A DNA stretch of 42,288 nt. It comes from Tannerella sp. (GTDB taxonomy: Bacteria; Bacteroidota; Bacteroidia; Bacteroidales; Tannerellaceae). Both the position numbers and the translations under genes were made by a program. The DNA is taken from positions 1 to 42,288 of the forward strand of contig JAITVS010000022.1 of assembly GCA_031285685.1 (NCBI GenBank), written 5' to 3'. Shown here piece by piece: positions 41,091 through 42,288 of the stretch. The number at the start of each line of letters is the position of its first letter. Position 1 is the stretch's first letter. A model generated the notes under the pieces. That model was not told the DNA's origin, ran no database searches, and worked only from the letters and a program-made list of their open reading frames with translations.

Positions 41091-41735
41091 ATGGTAGAAA
41101 AAAAAGACTTATTAATATCTCTTATAGCTCACTATACAAGGGGGAATAAGGCGAAATTTGCGTCAAAATTAGGGGTTACTCCACAAACAATAAATACATG
41201 GATAAGTAGGAACACATTTGATGCTGACCGCATATTCGCAAATTGCGAAAATCTATCAGCAGAATGGCTCCTCACCGGTCAAGGCTCCATGCTCAAACAG
41301 CCGGCAGATAGTGGTAACATCACATCTGTAAATAACAAGGGTATAGTGGGCAGCTATAATAATATAGGCGGCAGTGTAACGCAAGTTTCAAGCCCCGATG
41401 CGCACTATGGAACAACATCCGGTAGTATCACAGTCCACAACACGGGCAATAATAAGCAATACGACGAAAATATGAAAGATTGGCGTGCATTATATATAAG
41501 CAAAGAAAATCAAGTAATAGAGCTAAAGAAAGAACTGTGCGAAAAACTAGCCGGCTTCACCGCCGACCTTAAAGAAAAAGATGCTTATATAAAGGATATT
41601 ACACGCGAAGCATACCGTCGAAACTCGGCTAAAGACGAGCAAATTAACAAAATGTTCGACGAAATAATAAAACTACGCGAGCAAATCGAAAAACTGACAA
41701 ATCATATATTGGCATCAAATCAATCAATGTTATAA
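41091..41735 (+). CDS. CI-type phage repressor
   Basis: A 214-residue protein. Residues 5-66 match the phage CI N-terminal domain: NKAKFASKLGVTPQTINTWISR followed by NCENLSAEWLLTGQGSM. The middle (70-125) is Gly/Asn/Ser/Thr-rich and beta-prone. The C-terminus (125-205) is a long coiled coil for oligomerisation. There is no S24 self-cleavage peptidase, so induction would not use RecA-stimulated autocleavage. It probably keeps the early operon silent from the operators upstream. Confidence 0.88.
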   Translation: MVEKKDLLISLIAHYTRGNKAKFASKLGVTPQTINTWISRNTFDADRIFANCENLSAEWLLTGQGSMLKQPADSGNITSVNNKGIVGSYNNIGGSVTQVSSPDAHYGTTSGSITVHNTGNNKQYDENMKDWRALYISKENQVIELKKELCEKLAGFTADLKEKDAYIKDITREAYRRNSAKDEQINKMFDEIIKLREQIEKLTNHILASNQSML

Positions 41736-41740
41736 CGATA

Positions 41741-41913
41741 TAAATACTGCAATTTCACAACAGCATTAAATACTGTAATGCTGTAAATACCGTTAGTGCT
41801 TCCGGCCATGAAATAAATACTGTAATGGAAGTAAAATAAACACTGTAGTGAATAACAAATTAAATACTGTAATGAGTATTTTGTAAATGCTGTAATAATA
41901 TAAATACTGCAAT
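41741..41913 (+). repeat. Putative integrase arm-type sites, right cluster
   Basis: Eight copies of the TAAATACTGTAATG word (some with TGC or ACCG variants) start at 41741, 41767, 41784, 41814, 41837, 41861, 41884 and 41901. Spacings are 17-30 bases. All are in the same orientation as the left cluster. The cluster begins right after the repressor stop and lies 65 bases before the right attachment repeat. Confidence 0.7.
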
Positions 41914-41977
41914 AAATAATACTATAATTACCATAAAAAAGATTAACGAAAGTATTTTCAAAATAATCAATATTATT

Positions 41978-42085
41978 GCAATAAAAAATATCAATAATAA
42001 TAATCAATTGAATATTAATAAAATAATATTATAAAAATACGTCTGGGGGGCGTGTGGTCGCTGGTTCGAATCCAGTCATCCCGAC
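41978..42085 (+). repeat. Right attachment-site direct repeat (108 bp)
   Basis: Second perfect copy of bases 1-108. The AT-rich 60 bases are the phage's own right end; the last 48 are the tRNA-Pro 3' part. Beyond it the sequence continues as host DNA with CCA completing the tRNA 3' end and a tRNA terminator, so this is a true phage-host junction. Confidence 0.92.
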
Positions 42086-42087
42086 CA
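42038..42087 (+). pseudogene. 3' fragment of tRNA-Pro(GGG) with CCA, right copy
   Basis: The fragment runs from anticodon stem to the encoded CCA (42085-42087). It is the displaced end of the host tRNA-Pro gene; the 5' half must lie at the far left junction, outside this window. Confidence 0.85.
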
Positions 42088-42134
42088 AAGCCGTATAACA
42101 GAATCTTAGAGAGGATGTTGTGCGGCTTTTTTTA
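42087..42134. terminator. Host terminator of tRNA-Pro / amidohydrolase
   Basis: A 14-bp stem with two G-U pairs (42087-42100 with 42116-42129) and a 15-base loop, followed by a T-run. It would end tRNA-Pro rightward and, with A residues at its left, may also serve the gene converging from the right. Confidence 0.85.
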
Positions 42135-42288
42135 TTTCCTCCCCCACCGTAGCGCCAAGTAAGCCAACAATCCGACAGAAGTACGCAAGGCTTCTTCGTC
42201 TATCAGGAAGCGAGAGGTGTGCAAACCACTGCAACATTGCTGCCCTTGCACGCCAAAGCGGTAAAAAACAGACGGATATTGCTGCGAG
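42132..42288 (-). CDS. M20-family amidohydrolase, C-terminal end (partial)
   Basis: The last 51 residues of a host gene entering from the right: ...YPSVFYRFGVQG, then GLHTSRFLIDEEALRTSVGL and a short tail. SVFYRFG and LHTSxFxIDEEAL are hallmarks of M20 N-acyl-amino-acid amidohydrolases, whose metal-binding His lies in the LHT segment. The rest lies outside the window. Confidence 0.75.
   Translation of the reverse strand, partial: SQQYPSVFYRFGVQGQQCCSGLHTSRFLIDEEALRTSVGLLAYLALRWGRK

Noticed and set aside
1..42288. CRISPR array
   Set aside because: No regularly spaced repeats with unique spacers of 25-40 bases; the arm-type words are too short and unevenly spaced.
1..42288. Diversity-generating retroelement
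   Set aside because: No reverse transcriptase with a YxDD motif and no template/variable repeat pair at the tail fiber end.
1..42288. Insertion sequence or transposase
   Set aside because: No DDE or HUH transposase is encoded; both recombinases are tyrosine type.

Overview
The window is one complete temperate-phage genome (prophage) of the tailed, HK97-capsid type, in a host of the phylum Bacteroidota, probably order Bacteroidales. Evidence for the host: promoter-like sites of the form TAnnTTTG, A-rich start regions without Shine-Dalgarno sites, a DUF4468 secreted protein, a Bacteroidetes-type tyrosine integrase, and a 3' piece of tRNA-Pro(GGG) as attachment site. The element is bounded by a perfect 108-bp direct repeat (1-108 and 41978-42085), giving a unit of about 41,977 bp. 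To the right of the second repeat the host tRNA terminator and the 3' end of an M20 amidohydrolase gene are visible. To the left, the first repeat is also preceded by the AT-rich phage end rather than by the tRNA 5' half, which points to a tandem element or an older prophage remnant on that side.

Layout. 1-1700: attachment site, terminator, integrase, and many copies of a 14-bp word (consensus TAAATACTGTAATG) that recur at the right end (41741-41913) and even inside the integrase gene; they look like integrase arm sites. 1688-8923 (+): capsid module in an unusual order (two unknown proteins, ClpP-like protease fused to a scaffold-like tail, major capsid protein, putative tail tube, alpha-helical protein, then small and large terminase). 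8924-11262 (+): a 637-bp gene-free stretch, a secreted DUF4468 protein with its own promoter, a structured RNA region and four small overlapping genes. 11333-19317 (+): putative tail protein, portal, head-tail adaptors and tail completion proteins, and a large receptor-binding protein with a C-terminal SGNH esterase. 19368-20841 (+): lysis cassette (holin, M15 peptidase, one-piece spanin).

20931-26708: an AT-rich cargo cassette between lysis genes and tape measure. A divergent XRE regulator faces a tightly overlapping operon with two unknown proteins, a small Cys-rich protein, an SNF2-like helicase, a GNAT acyltransferase, an unknown protein, a PAPS-reductase-like ATPase (IbrA type) and a ParB-fold protein (IbrB type). 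This is the best candidate here for an undescribed DNA-modification or anti-defence system. 26928-32919 (+): tape measure and a tail/baseplate protein.

32916-40966 (-): the early operon, read leftward: small HTH protein, Rha-type regulator, excisionase-like HTH protein, small unknown genes, a gene interrupted at a C9 tract, a DUF551 protein, a tRNA-like element, a run of overlapping small genes, an N6-methylase-like protein without its catalytic motif, a second tyrosine recombinase, membrane proteins, an ASCH-like protein and a DnaD/O-like replication protein. The CI-type repressor (41091-41735, +) faces this operon across an operator region with perfect inverted repeats. Late genes are preceded by a family of palindromic intergenic repeats, three of which are nearly identical 73-74-bp elements in both orientations.
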